Source: Spirochaetales bacterium
GTDB taxonomy: Bacteria; Spirochaetota; Spirochaetia; Sphaerochaetales; Sphaerochaetaceae
DNA: 43,670 nucleotides
Direction of reading: 5' to 3'
NCBI GenBank assembly: GCA_022788185.1
Contig: JALEVV010000052.1
Location: 1-43,670, forward strand
The notes under the pieces are model-generated. The model ran no database searches, was not told the origin of the DNA, and saw nothing but the letters and a program-made list of their open reading frames with translations. The translations under genes were made by a program, and so were the position numbers. This document shows, in pieces, positions 36,274 through 43,670 of this stretch (position 1 is the first letter of the stretch; each line of letters opens with the position of its first letter).

Positions 36274-36780
36274 ATGGAAAAAGCTAGAGAAAAAGAAGTC
36301 AAGGACGGATACGTAGAAAAACTTATCAAACTCAACCGCGTTGCCAAGGTCGTAAAGGGTGGTAGAAGGTTCTCCTTCTCAGCTCTGGTCGTCGTTGGTT
36401 ACGGTGATGGAAGGGTAGGATACGGCTTCGGTAAGGCCAATGATGTGACCGATGCCATCAGAAAGGCAACGGAGAAGGCTAAGTCCAGCCTCATCACCGT
36501 TCCTCTCAAGGGCAACACGATCCCTCATGAGATGCTCGGCAAGTTCAAGAGCGCAAGCGTTCTCGTCCGCCCGGCTGTTCCCGGTACCGGTGTCATCGCC
36601 GGCGGTGCAGTCCGCGCAGTCGCAGATGCAGCAGGTATCAAGGACATGCTCAGCAAGTCCCTTGGTTCAAAGAACTCGATCAACACCGTCAAGGCTACAT
36701 TTGACGCTTTCGAGCACCTCTTTGATGCCAAGAAGGTCGCAGCTGACAGAGGTAAGTCTCTGAAGGAAATTTGGGGTTAA
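36274..36780 (+). CDS. rpsE: 30S ribosomal protein S5 (uS5)
   Basis: uS5 takes part in decoding accuracy and mRNA unwinding. The 168-aa product has [57 protein letters not shown] and the C-terminal [38 protein letters not shown] lies 8 nt before its ATG. rpmD starts 2 nt after its stop. Confidence 0.98.
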   Translation: MEKAREKEVKDGYVEKLIKLNRVAKVVKGGRRFSFSALVVVGYGDGRVGYGFGKANDVTDAIRKATEKAKSSLITVPLKGNTIPHEMLGKFKSASVLVRPAVPGTGVIAGGAVRAVADAAGIKDMLSKSLGSKNSINTVKATFDAFEHLFDAKKVAADRGKSLKEIWG

Positions 36781-36782
36781 TT

Positions 36783-36968
36783 ATGGCAGAGAAACAGATC
36801 AAGATCACACTCGTCCATTCAGTCGCAGGCACACTTCCCAAGCAGAGAAAGACCGTCAAGGCTTTAGGACTTGGTAAGATGCACAGCTCTGTTGTCCATG
36901 CTGCAACACCTGCCACACTCGGTATGGTTCGCACCGTGGCTCACTTAGTCAAAGTTGAGGAGATGTAA
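36783..36968 (+). CDS. rpmD: 50S ribosomal protein L30 (uL30)
   Basis: The 61-aa product has KQIKITLVHSVAGTLPKQRKTVKALGLGKMHSSVVHAATPATLGMVRTVAHLVKVEEM, the full uL30 pattern. The start at 36783 is used; an upstream in-frame ATG at 36771 lies inside rpsE. There is no clear Shine-Dalgarno and only 2 nt after the rpsE stop, so re-initiation after rpsE is likely. It ends 1 nt before rplO. Confidence 0.96.
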   Translation: MAEKQIKITLVHSVAGTLPKQRKTVKALGLGKMHSSVVHAATPATLGMVRTVAHLVKVEEM

Positions 36969-36969
36969 G

Positions 36970-37401
36970 ATGGGACAGATTAACGCACCCTACGGTGCTA
37001 ACACAAAGAAGACCATTGTCGGTCGCGGCGCTTCTTCCAAGGGAAGAGCCTGCGGTCGCGGTCATGACGGTCAGAACAGCCGCTCCGGCGGCGGTGTCCG
37101 CCTCGGTTTCGAGGGTGGACAGATGCCTCTTTACAGACGTGTTGCACGTCGCGGCTTCTCCAATTGCCCCTTCAAGGTGACATACGAAGTTGTTTCCCTC
37201 TCAGTGATCAGCGAGAAGTACGCTGACGGTGAGACAGTCAGCCTCGAGACCCTTAAGGAAAAGGGTATTGTCAAGGGCAATGGTGTTCAGGTTAAGGTCC
37301 TCTCAAACGGAACCCTTACAAAGAAAGTCGCATTTGAAGGAGTATGTATGTCTCAGTCTGCCAAGGCAGCTGCTGAGGCGGCAGGTTGCTCCGTAAAATA
37401 A
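36970..37401 (+). CDS. rplO: 50S ribosomal protein L15 (uL15)
   Basis: uL15 is a late-assembly 50S protein. The 143-aa product has GANTKKTIVGRGASSKGRACGRGHDGQNSRSGGGVRLGFEGGQMPLYRRVARRGF and a C-terminal globular domain ending KAAAEAAGCSVK. Normal N-terminal residues follow the ATG at 36970, just downstream of GAGGAG in the end of rpmD; an in-frame start at 36955 is rejected. Confidence 0.97.
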   Translation: MGQINAPYGANTKKTIVGRGASSKGRACGRGHDGQNSRSGGGVRLGFEGGQMPLYRRVARRGFSNCPFKVTYEVVSLSVISEKYADGETVSLETLKEKGIVKGNGVQVKVLSNGTLTKKVAFEGVCMSQSAKAAAEAAGCSVK

Positions 37402-37416
37402 AAAAAGAAGGCAATC

Positions 37417-38748
37417 ATGTCAAATTCACTCACAGATATGATGAGAATGAAGGACATCAGAACCAAAGTACTTATTACGATCGGCTTACTTGTCGTAAGC
37501 CGTATCGGAACGGTAATTCCTATTCCTGGTATTGATCCTAACGTTCTCGAGAACTACTTCATGCTCCAGAGCAACTCCACCACGGTCGGATTTGCTGAGT
37601 ATCTGAACTTCTTCTCAGGCGGCGCATTCAGCAACTTCTCGCTGTTCATGCTCGGTGTTATGCCTTACATCAGCACCCAGATCATCGTACAGCTCCTGAT
37701 GCTCGTTGTGCCTTCCCTCAAGAAGCTTGCTCAGGATCCTCACGGCAGCAAGAAGATCCAGCAGTATACCCGTTACGGTACGATCCTGGTATGTATGATT
37801 CAGGCTCTTGTCGTTACGGTATATGCGAAGTCCATTGAAAGCTATGGGTTCAACGTCATAACGATTGACAGCACAGTGCTCTTCACGATTGTTGCGATGA
37901 TTTCAACGACTGCAGGTTCCATGCTCCTTATCTGGCTCGGTGACAAGATCACTCAGCACGGTATCGGAAACGGTATCTCACTCCTGATCTTCGCAGGTAT
38001 CGTTGCCAGAATGCCTTCTGCCTTCGGTACACTGATCAGCAGCATCTCCACAGGAACACTCAACCCGGTCGCTCTCATCCTTGTCGTGATCATGTTCGTC
38101 TTCGTCGTCATCATGGTCGTCTACGAGGAGCAGGGACAGAGGAAGATCCCCGTCAACTATGCAAAGCGCGTTGTTGGCAGGAAGATGTACGGTGCAGGTT
38201 CATCCTACATTCCGTTCAAGATCAACCCCTCCGGCGTTATCCCCGTCATCTTCGCATCCGCGTTGCTGACATTCCCGCTTCAGATTGCATCATCCCTCGG
38301 AAATAATGTAAGATGGTTGCAGTCAGTCGCCAATTTCTTAAATCCTCAGGGTGCCCCCTATCTGATTATCTACACCCTGCTGATTATAGGTTTTGCGTTC
38401 TTCTATACTCAGATCAGTCTCAATCCGGTCGAGATGGCTAAGAACATCAGGGACAACGGCGGTTCAATCCCCGGAGTCAAGAACGAGAACATGGAGAAGT
38501 ACCTCACAAAGGTTCTCAACAGAATCGTTCTTCCTGGTGCAATCTTCCTTGCTTTCATCGCCCTGATCCCGACTCTGATCCAGAAGCTGTTCAGCTTCCC
38601 TGCTTCAGTGGCGATGCTCTTCGGCGGTACATCACTGATCATCATGGTCGGTGTATGCCTTGACACTGTCAGACAGCTCGACGGACTGATGAAGATGCAT
38701 CACCACGACGGATTTGTCGGCTCTGGCCGCAAGACCAAAAAAATTTAG
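37417..38748 (+). CDS. secY: Preprotein translocase subunit SecY
   Basis: SecY is the channel of the Sec translocon. The 443-aa protein has ten membrane segments and the family signatures [16 protein letters not shown] at the start, [18 protein letters not shown] near residue 90, [21 protein letters not shown] near 180, and [27 protein letters not shown]. The cytoplasmic loop with [11 protein letters not shown](V)K and a basic C-terminus (SGRKTKKI) are also standard. adk, map and infA, which often follow, are not here. Confidence 0.98.
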   Translation: MSNSLTDMMRMKDIRTKVLITIGLLVVSRIGTVIPIPGIDPNVLENYFMLQSNSTTVGFAEYLNFFSGGAFSNFSLFMLGVMPYISTQIIVQLLMLVVPSLKKLAQDPHGSKKIQQYTRYGTILVCMIQALVVTVYAKSIESYGFNVITIDSTVLFTIVAMISTTAGSMLLIWLGDKITQHGIGNGISLLIFAGIVARMPSAFGTLISSISTGTLNPVALILVVIMFVFVVIMVVYEEQGQRKIPVNYAKRVVGRKMYGAGSSYIPFKINPSGVIPVIFASALLTFPLQIASSLGNNVRWLQSVANFLNPQGAPYLIIYTLLIIGFAFFYTQISLNPVEMAKNIRDNGGSIPGVKNENMEKYLTKVLNRIVLPGAIFLAFIALIPTLIQKLFSFPASVAMLFGGTSLIIMVGVCLDTVRQLDGLMKMHHHDGFVGSGRKTKKI

Positions 38749-38759
38749 GAGCTTTAACT

Positions 38760-38873
38760 ATGAAAGTAAGAGCAAGTGTTAAACCGATTTGTGACAAGTG
38801 CAAGGTCATCAGACGTGCAGGAGTTGTACGCATTGTCTGTGAGAACCCCAAGCACAAGCAGAGACAAAAATAA
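38760..38873 (+). CDS. rpmJ: 50S ribosomal protein L36 (bL36)
   Basis: A 37-aa zinc-binding protein, [19 protein letters not shown], with ligands Cys11, Cys14, Cys27 and His32 all present, so it is the zinc-type form. It is preceded by AGGAG and lies between secY and rpsM, with infA missing. Confidence 0.96.
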   Translation: MKVRASVKPICDKCKVIRRAGVVRIVCENPKHKQRQK

Positions 38874-38891
38874 TCTAGGAGGCCTTTAATT

Positions 38892-39257
38892 ATGGCACGT
38901 ATCGCAGGTGTAGACTTGCCTAATAAGGCAGTCAAGATCGCCCTGACTTATATCTATGGCATCGGCAGAGTTTCTGCAGAAGAGATCTGTGTTAAGACAA
39001 ACATCGATCCCGATGTTAGGATCAATACTCTTTCCGCTGATGATATCGCACTTCTCAGAAAGGTGATTGAAGAGGAATACAAGATCGAAGGTCATCTCAG
39101 GACCGAGGTCGCCCTCAACATCAAGCGTCTGATGGATATCGGCTGCTATCGTGGTCTCAGACACAGAAAGGGACTTCCTGTCCGCGGACAGAGGACCAAG
39201 ACCAACGCACGCACACGCAAGGGTAAGAAGAAGACCGTTGCAGGAAAGAAGAAATAA
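38892..39257 (+). CDS. rpsM: 30S ribosomal protein S13 (uS13)
   Basis: uS13 contacts P-site tRNA and makes bridges to the 50S subunit. The 121-aa product has [38 protein letters not shown] and the basic tail [46 protein letters not shown] lies before the ATG, after the stop of rpmJ. Confidence 0.98.
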   Translation: MARIAGVDLPNKAVKIALTYIYGIGRVSAEEICVKTNIDPDVRINTLSADDIALLRKVIEEEYKIEGHLRTEVALNIKRLMDIGCYRGLRHRKGLPVRGQRTKTNARTRKGKKKTVAGKKK

Positions 39258-39274
39258 GGGTTAGGTGAAGAAGT

Positions 39275-39652
39275 ATGGCTAATGTAAAACGCAAAGCTAA
39301 GAAGACAGTTATCGAAGGTAATGTCTATATTCAGGCTACATTCAACAACACTATCATCACTGTGACTGACATTAACGGAAACGCCCTTTCATGGGCTTCT
39401 GCCGGCGGACTCGGTTTCAGAGGTGCTAAGAAGAGTACTCCTTATGCAGCTCAGACCACATGTGAGACCGCTGCCAAGAAGGCTATGGATTTCGGCCTGA
39501 AGGAAGTCAATGTGTTCGTCAAGGGACCCGGTGTGGGACGTGAGAGTGCTATCAGGACTCTCGGTGTCCTCGGACTCAAAGTCCGCTCCATCCGTGATGT
39601 GACCCCGATCCCTCACAACGGCTGCCGCCCGAGAAAGTCACGCCGTGTATGA
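39275..39652 (+). CDS. rpsK: 30S ribosomal protein S11 (uS11)
   Basis: uS11 lines the mRNA exit region of the platform. The 125-aa product has [57 protein letters not shown] and the C-terminal [10 protein letters not shown]...[20 protein letters not shown]. It is followed by a hairpin and rpoA; rpsD, the usual next gene, is missing. Confidence 0.98.
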   Translation: MANVKRKAKKTVIEGNVYIQATFNNTIITVTDINGNALSWASAGGLGFRGAKKSTPYAAQTTCETAAKKAMDFGLKEVNVFVKGPGVGRESAIRTLGVLGLKVRSIRDVTPIPHNGCRPRKSRRV

Positions 39653-39680
39653 CCCATGCGGGAGCTTCCGCTCCCGTGGG
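39653..39680 (+). promoter_or_regulatory. Strong hairpin between rpsK and rpoA
   Basis: CCCA (39653-39656) and CGGGAGC (39659-39665) pair with GCTCCCG (39670-39676) and TGGG (39677-39680); two bases (TG) bulge out, and the loop is TTCC. Only TATTTGTG follows, so it is at most a weak terminator. It occupies the place where rpsD normally sits and starts immediately after the rpsK stop codon. Confidence 0.65.
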
Positions 39681-39726
39681 TATTTGTGTTCGTTGAACGC
39701 ATGATTTAAAAAAACAAGGAGTAATC

Positions 39727-40782
39727 ATGGCACGTAAAAACCTACTGAAAGGCTTCAAAAAGCCTACAGGTATTTCCTATGACCAGAATGTGCTGACACC
39801 CGATTACGGCAAGTTTGTCGCATACCCCTTTGAAAGAGGATTCGGACATACAGTCGGTAACACTCTAAGACGTGTTCTACTCTCATCCATTCAGGGCTAT
39901 GCAGTGACTGCAGTTCAGTTCACGACCTTCTCCAACGACGGTCGTGAGCCGCACATCATCACTTCGGAATATGAACCCATTCCGGGTGTGCGCGAGGACA
40001 TCGCAGACATTGTGGCAGCACTGAAGAAACTTCAGATCGCTATGCCTGAAGACTGTGAAGGCACCACGCTTACCATCTCCTGCAAGGGACCTGGAATCAT
40101 TACCGGTGCTGACTTCGAAAAGGACCAGGTGACAATCACTAATAAGGACCTTGAGATCTTCACTATGATGGATGACTGTGATCTTGAGATGGTTGTGGAT
40201 ATCAATCTCGGTCGTGGTTATGTTCCCTCCGAACTTAATGAAAAGTATTCTGAGGACCTCGGTGTCATCGCCATCGATGCTTTCTTCTCTCCCGTCAAGA
40301 GAGTCAAGATTGCAATCGAGCCTACCAGGGTCGGTCAGAGGAACGATTACGATAAGCTCATCCTTGAGATCTACACAGATGGAACGATCTCTCCCGATGA
40401 TGCCCTTGCAGAAGCTGCAAAGATCATCAAGGAGCACTTCTCCATCTTCATCAATTTCGACGAGAGCCTAGTGAACAACAACGAGGAGATCGACGAGGAA
40501 GAAGCAAGGATCAGAAAGATCCTCGATACTTCCGTTGAAGAACTCGAGCTCACTGTCCGTTCCTCCAACTGTCTGAAGAATGCAAACATCAGGACGATCG
40601 GAGATCTGACCAAGAAAACTGAGGAGGAAATTGCCAAGACAAGAAACTTCGGTAAGAAGTCTCTTACGGAGATCAAGGACAAGCTCAAGGAGTGGAATCT
40701 TTCTCTCGGCATGACCGACTACAGTGTCTTAAAGACTGCTATAAAAGTTCCAGGTAACAAGGAAGAAGAAAATGAAGCATAG
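39727..40782 (+). CDS. rpoA: DNA-directed RNA polymerase alpha subunit
   Basis: Alpha dimers nucleate RNA polymerase assembly and contact UP elements. The 351-aa protein has the N-terminal domain with [35 protein letters not shown] and [10 protein letters not shown]. The C-terminal domain has [18 protein letters not shown], with Arg278 matching E. coli Arg265, the UP-element contact, then [32 protein letters not shown] precedes the ATG. Its 3' end overlaps rplQ by 11 bases. Confidence 0.98.
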   Translation: MARKNLLKGFKKPTGISYDQNVLTPDYGKFVAYPFERGFGHTVGNTLRRVLLSSIQGYAVTAVQFTTFSNDGREPHIITSEYEPIPGVREDIADIVAALKKLQIAMPEDCEGTTLTISCKGPGIITGADFEKDQVTITNKDLEIFTMMDDCDLEMVVDINLGRGYVPSELNEKYSEDLGVIAIDAFFSPVKRVKIAIEPTRVGQRNDYDKLILEIYTDGTISPDDALAEAAKIIKEHFSIFINFDESLVNNNEEIDEEEARIRKILDTSVEELELTVRSSNCLKNANIRTIGDLTKKTEEEIAKTRNFGKKSLTEIKDKLKEWNLSLGMTDYSVLKTAIKVPGNKEEENEA

Positions 40783-41179
40783 AATCGGATTCAATGCGCT
40801 TTCACGCAACTCCAGCGAGCGCAAAGCGCTGAAGCGCAACATGGTCACTTCCCTCTTCAGATATGAGAGGATCGAGACCACAAAGGCAAAGGCCCTTGAA
40901 GTCAGAAGAATGGCTGAGAAGATGATCACACGCGCTAAGGAAGATACAGTCCACAACCGCAGAATCGTCGCTCAGGATATCTACGACGAAGCTGTCGTGG
41001 CTAAGCTCTTCAAGGAAATCGCTCCCATGTTCGCAGAACGCAAGGGTGGTTACACAAGGATCCTCAAGACTGGTAACCGTCTCGGGGACGCAGCTGAGAT
41101 GGTAATCCTCGAGCTCGTCGAGAAGACAGAGAAAAAGGATGCCAAAGCTGAAAAGAAGGCCGCTAAGGAAGACAAATAA
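40772..41179 (+). CDS. rplQ: 50S ribosomal protein L17 (bL17)
   Basis: bL17 lies at the tunnel-exit side of the 50S subunit. The 135-aa product has [58 protein letters not shown] and [26 protein letters not shown], then an unconserved Lys/Ala-rich tail. Its start lies 11 nt before the rpoA stop, so translation is probably coupled to keep the two in step. It is the last gene of the cluster. Confidence 0.98.
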   Translation: MKHRIGFNALSRNSSERKALKRNMVTSLFRYERIETTKAKALEVRRMAEKMITRAKEDTVHNRRIVAQDIYDEAVVAKLFKEIAPMFAERKGGYTRILKTGNRLGDAAEMVILELVEKTEKKDAKAEKKAAKEDK

Positions 41180-41215
41180 TCCTTAGGGTTAAGTAAACAG
41201 GAATCATTTCCTGAA

Positions 41216-41242
41216 GCCGTCACATCAGGTGGCGGTTTTTTT
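41216..41242 (+). terminator. Terminator of the tuf-S10-spc-alpha cluster
   Basis: CCGTCAC (41217-41223) pairs with GTGGCGG (41229-41235, one G-U) across ATCAG, followed by seven Ts. It is the only convincing intrinsic terminator after tuf. Confidence 0.9.
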
Positions 41243-42016
41243 ATACCCTTCGGTATTCCAAGTTTCATGAAGGTTTCTTATCTTACAAAAATAACTGAGT
41301 TCTCTGTCCATAAGGAATTGGATAATCGTTGATGCCATCTAATTGTCGTAATAGTTCTGGATTTCATCCACAAGGAGATATCCATCAGTGCGGAGTATCT
41401 CATAAACCATACAGGAGAACCAATGACTTCGTTCATGCCGGAAGACATATGATTCCCGATTCTTCTTCATTTCAAACTCTGATTAAAAACGGGAAACCCG
41501 TTTTTTATTCCGGATAATCACTGGGTATTAGGCGAAAATTTCTGATTATCAACGGATTTTTCGGTTTTATTGGAAATCCTGATCTTGAAATTCGGAATGA
41601 ATGTGTTCGAATAAGGGTAAGGAATAGGGCGGTTTATTCCTAAGTATGCCACTGACTCTTACTATACGGATTGTCTTGCAGGAATCATTAATGACGACAG
41701 CTTTTCAGTGCGGAGAGATTGATTTACACAGATGCTAACACTGTTAATTGATGTAAACGTCGGAAGTTCATGGTAACTTCAGACCTTGTCTGAGCTCAGC
41801 CCAGAAGTAAATTAAGATACAGCTCAACTACCGGGAGCATGTAGTTGATAAGATGGACAGGACCCTGAGAAAAGCTCAATAAAAGGAGTGCCGTGATGTT
41901 GTGGCTTTTCTTCATAAAAGCGATTGCCATGGAAAAGACAGCATATGGAATTAGACAGTATTACGGTGGCTATGTGCTCTGCAGGAATTCATTATAAAAT
42001 TATCAATTGATTCCTG
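41243..42016. other. 774-base region without a convincing gene
   Basis: Reading frames here are short and without family resemblance; the longest (41329-41517, +, 62 codons) ends after a terminator-like hairpin begins and has no clear ribosome binding site. The region is more AT-rich than its neighbours. Two 11-base direct repeats are present: TCAGTGCGGAG at 41385-41395 and 41705-41715, and CAGGAATCATT at 41198-41208 and 41679-41689. There are two inverted repeats: GAAGTT/AACTTC at 41763-41780 and TCAACTAC/GTAGTTGA at 41824-41848. It may hold decayed genes or an uncharacterised RNA. Confidence 0.5.
41485..41506. terminator. Terminator-like hairpin in the gene-poor region
   Basis: AAAAACGGG (41485-41493) pairs perfectly with CCCGTTTTT (41497-41505) across AAA. 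The A and T flanks make it terminator-like on both strands. No clear gene precedes it on the plus strand, which leaves open a short RNA between 41243 and 41506. Confidence 0.6.
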
Positions 42017-42796
42017 TCAGAACAGATTCTCTTCAATCAGATCCTTCCTTCTCAAATCCCTTATCCACTCTTCCGGTATGCTGTCAAAGCCGTACTTTAA
42101 TCCGGCAAGTCCTCCTGCCAGGGCTCCGATCGTGTCGGTGTCACCTCCGAGATTGATGGCCTTCAGTACGCATTCCTCATAGGATGAGGTGGTGGTGAAA
42201 GCGTATATGGCGCTGTTGAAAGTGTCCTTTACATATGCACTTGAGTACAGGGGCAGGGTGTATGTGATTTCACTTTCCATGCCTTTCCTGATGGCCTCTG
42301 CAACTCTCACATATCCGGTGCAGTACTTTATCGCAAGCTCATGGGCATGGGTGAGGGTGACGACCCGCCTGATATCCTCATCTGAGATATCCTCGACAAA
42401 GGCAAGGGGGAGCATCCTCATGAGGGCACCGTTTCCGTTGTTCCATTCGCTTGAACGTCCGCAGAATGGGTTCACTCCGTCAAAGGCGTTTATTGCCTGC
42501 AGGGTGGAGTTACCCACATTGATGACCTTTCCGTCCGGTGTGTAGTCGCCGCGGTAGAGCCAGAAGGCAAGACGCCTCATCATATCCAGAGCATTCACCT
42601 TGCCATACTTCTTTATCGAGGCACAGGTGGCAAGCAGGACTGACGTGTCATCGGAAAAAGTACCTTTCACCTGGTTCCAGGTGCCTCCACCGGTCATTCC
42701 GGTGCAGGTAAAGGAACCTCTTTCCTTATATTCATAGGGAAGTCCGAGAGCATCTCCGACTGCAAAGCCATATACGGCGTCACGTAACTTACTCAT
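42017..42796 (-). CDS. ADP-ribosylglycohydrolase family protein (second copy of tandem pair)
   Basis: The 259-aa protein belongs to the DraG/ARH family, which removes ADP-ribose from proteins or related substrates using a two-metal centre. Motifs are FAVGDALGLPYE near the start, GTFSDDTS (metal ligands) around residue 48-55, NNGNGALMRMLPLAF, LTHAHE, and NLGGDTDTIGALAGGLAGLKYG near the C-terminus. The start at 42796 is chosen because its ATG overlaps the stop of the upstream paralogue (ATGA). A start at 42808 would add four residues. The substrate (Arg-, Ser- or small-molecule ADP-ribose) is unknown, and no ADP-ribosyltransferase gene is adjacent. Confidence 0.92.
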   Translation of the reverse strand: MSKLRDAVYGFAVGDALGLPYEYKERGSFTCTGMTGGGTWNQVKGTFSDDTSVLLATCASIKKYGKVNALDMMRRLAFWLYRGDYTPDGKVINVGNSTLQAINAFDGVNPFCGRSSEWNNGNGALMRMLPLAFVEDISDEDIRRVVTLTHAHELAIKYCTGYVRVAEAIRKGMESEITYTLPLYSSAYVKDTFNSAIYAFTTTSSYEECVLKAINLGGDTDTIGALAGGLAGLKYGFDSIPEEWIRDLRRKDLIEENLF

Positions 42797-43575
42797 TGAA
42801 ACAGACACGCCTCTATGATTTCCTTACCCCTGAGAGCATCGAGCCAGTCTTCAGGGATTGCTTCAAAGCCGTACTTTATTCCGGCTAGCCCTCCCGCAAT
42901 GGCTGCAACCGTATCCGTGTCATCCCCCAGGTTAACTGCCTTAAGGACGCACTCCCTGTATGAGGCCGTGGTTGCAAGTGAGTACATCACTGCATTGAAG
43001 GTATCACTGACAAAGCCTGAAGCCCTTACAGGCTCTTCATAGGGGAAGGTCACATCCTCACCCCTGATGAGTGCCTCTGCCAGACGCACATACCTGATGC
43101 AGTAGTCTATGCTCATCTCATGGGCATGGGTCAGTGATGACACAGCCGCAATCTGTTCATCCGTCACATCCCTGACGAATGCAAGGGGAAGAATCCGCAT
43201 TAGTGAGCCGTTCCCGTTATCGCTTTCATTCCTTCCGCCACAGAATGGTGTAGTACCATCATACAGGCTCAGGGCTCTGAACGTTGTGTTCCCGATATCG
43301 AAAACTTTTCCGTCTGGAGAGTATTTGCCTTCATTGAGCCAGGAGAGGAAGCGCTTCATGATGTCATCGGGATCGACAGTGCCAGTGGCCCTGATCGAGT
43401 CTGCGGTTGCCAGTGTCATCGATGTGTCATCCGAAAAAGTTCCCTTCTTCTGAAAATGCGTGCCGAAGCCTACCATGCCTTCGCAGGTAAAGGATCCAAA
43501 GCTTTTGAATTCATATGGCACGCCAAGGGCATCCCCGATGGCAAAGCCGTAGATGGCGTCACGCAGTTTGCTCAT
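42793..43575 (-). CDS. ADP-ribosylglycohydrolase family protein (first copy of tandem pair)
   Basis: The 260-aa paralogue is colinear with its downstream neighbour, with visibly similar sequence throughout: FAIGDALGVPYEFK, GTFSDDTSMTLAT, DNGNGSLMRILPLAF, LTHAHEMS and NLGDDTDTVAAIAGGLAGIKYG. All predicted metal ligands are kept, so both copies could be active. The second conserved Gly in the C-terminal motif is Asp here (GDDTDT versus GGDTDT), a common variant. The start at 43575 has no Shine-Dalgarno; TATAAT lies 9 nt upstream. The pair forms a two-gene operon and probably arose by duplication. Confidence 0.92.
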   Translation of the reverse strand: MSKLRDAIYGFAIGDALGVPYEFKSFGSFTCEGMVGFGTHFQKKGTFSDDTSMTLATADSIRATGTVDPDDIMKRFLSWLNEGKYSPDGKVFDIGNTTFRALSLYDGTTPFCGGRNESDNGNGSLMRILPLAFVRDVTDEQIAAVSSLTHAHEMSIDYCIRYVRLAEALIRGEDVTFPYEEPVRASGFVSDTFNAVMYSLATTASYRECVLKAVNLGDDTDTVAAIAGGLAGIKYGFEAIPEDWLDALRGKEIIEACLFQ

Positions 43576-43584
43576 ATCACATAT

Positions 43585-43590
43585 ATTATA
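43585..43590 (-). promoter_or_regulatory. -10 box before the ADP-ribosylglycohydrolase operon
   Basis: On the minus strand TATAAT (43590-43585) ends 9 nt before the ATG at 43575. No Shine-Dalgarno intervenes, so the transcript would be leaderless or nearly so. No convincing -35 is seen at 16-18 nt. Confidence 0.5.
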
Positions 43591-43670
43591 ATCGAACGAT
43601 GCTCATTTACACTCATGAAGGTATAAAAAACTGAGAAAATTATCGGATTTTTAACCTTACGTAAGAATCT

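Noticed and set aside
41329-41517. 62-codon reading frame as a real small gene
   Set aside because: No ribosome binding site, no recognisable family, Ser/His/Arg-rich composition typical of chance frames, and it runs through a terminator hairpin.
1-43670. CRISPR arrays, complete insertion sequences, prophage or integrase genes
   Set aside because: No regularly spaced repeats, no transposase or integrase motifs and no paired terminal repeats were seen anywhere in the window.

Overview
The window carries the main transcription and translation gene clusters of a bacterium, most likely a spirochaete (Spirochaetota, possibly near Sphaerochaeta/Treponema). Three things point there. The order rpmG-tRNA(Trp)-secE-nusG-rplKAJL-rpoBC-rpsL-rpsG, followed by tuf joined directly to an S10/spc/alpha cluster, is the spirochaetal order. 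The RpoB rifampicin pocket has Asn (residue 490) where E. coli has Ser531, the residue known from naturally rifampicin-resistant spirochaetes. The C-terminal gene set (secY-rpmJ-rpsM-rpsK-rpoA-rplQ) lacks adk, map, infA and rpsD. The species cannot be named from sequence alone. Base composition is moderate to slightly GC-rich and TGA is a normal stop codon.

Layout. 1-4585 is accessory: a broken metallo-beta-lactamase-fold gene, a TetR-family regulator with its own probable operator, and a large membrane-bound c-di-GMP protein (PAS, degenerate GGDEF, HD-GYP, PAS, intact GGDEF). 4590-7273 is clpB with its promoter, a hairpin that hides its ribosome binding site, and a terminator. 7264-11495 holds a MobA-like nucleotidyltransferase (-), a DUF554 membrane protein, an orphan 119-aa protein and glycogen phosphorylase (-). 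11654-24255 runs tRNA(Thr)-rpmG-tRNA(Trp)-secE-nusG, then rplKAJL-rpoBC, then rpsL-rpsG, with internal terminator, promoter and leader elements. 24324-26868 inserts an NYN-LOTUS protein, a TSCPD-domain protein (-) and a CPA2 cation/proton antiporter. 26901-41242 is one long cluster from a strong UP-element promoter through tuf, the ribosomal proteins, secY and rpoA to rplQ and a terminator. 41243-42016 has no convincing gene. 42017-43575 (-) holds two translationally coupled ADP-ribosylglycohydrolase paralogues.

The most interesting signals are in RNA rather than in proteins. They are: a clpB 5' hairpin that pairs with its Shine-Dalgarno (candidate RNA thermometer); a tRNA(Trp) whose acceptor stem is extended by 13 further base pairs inside an mRNA operon (candidate excision helix); a tuf leader of about 260 nt with two mutually exclusive pairings; an L11-L1 leader resembling the 23S rRNA L1 site; and several stand-alone genes whose -10 box lies only 6-9 nt before the start codon with no Shine-Dalgarno, which suggests leaderless mRNAs. 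No CRISPR array, intact insertion sequence, prophage or obvious new defence system was found.
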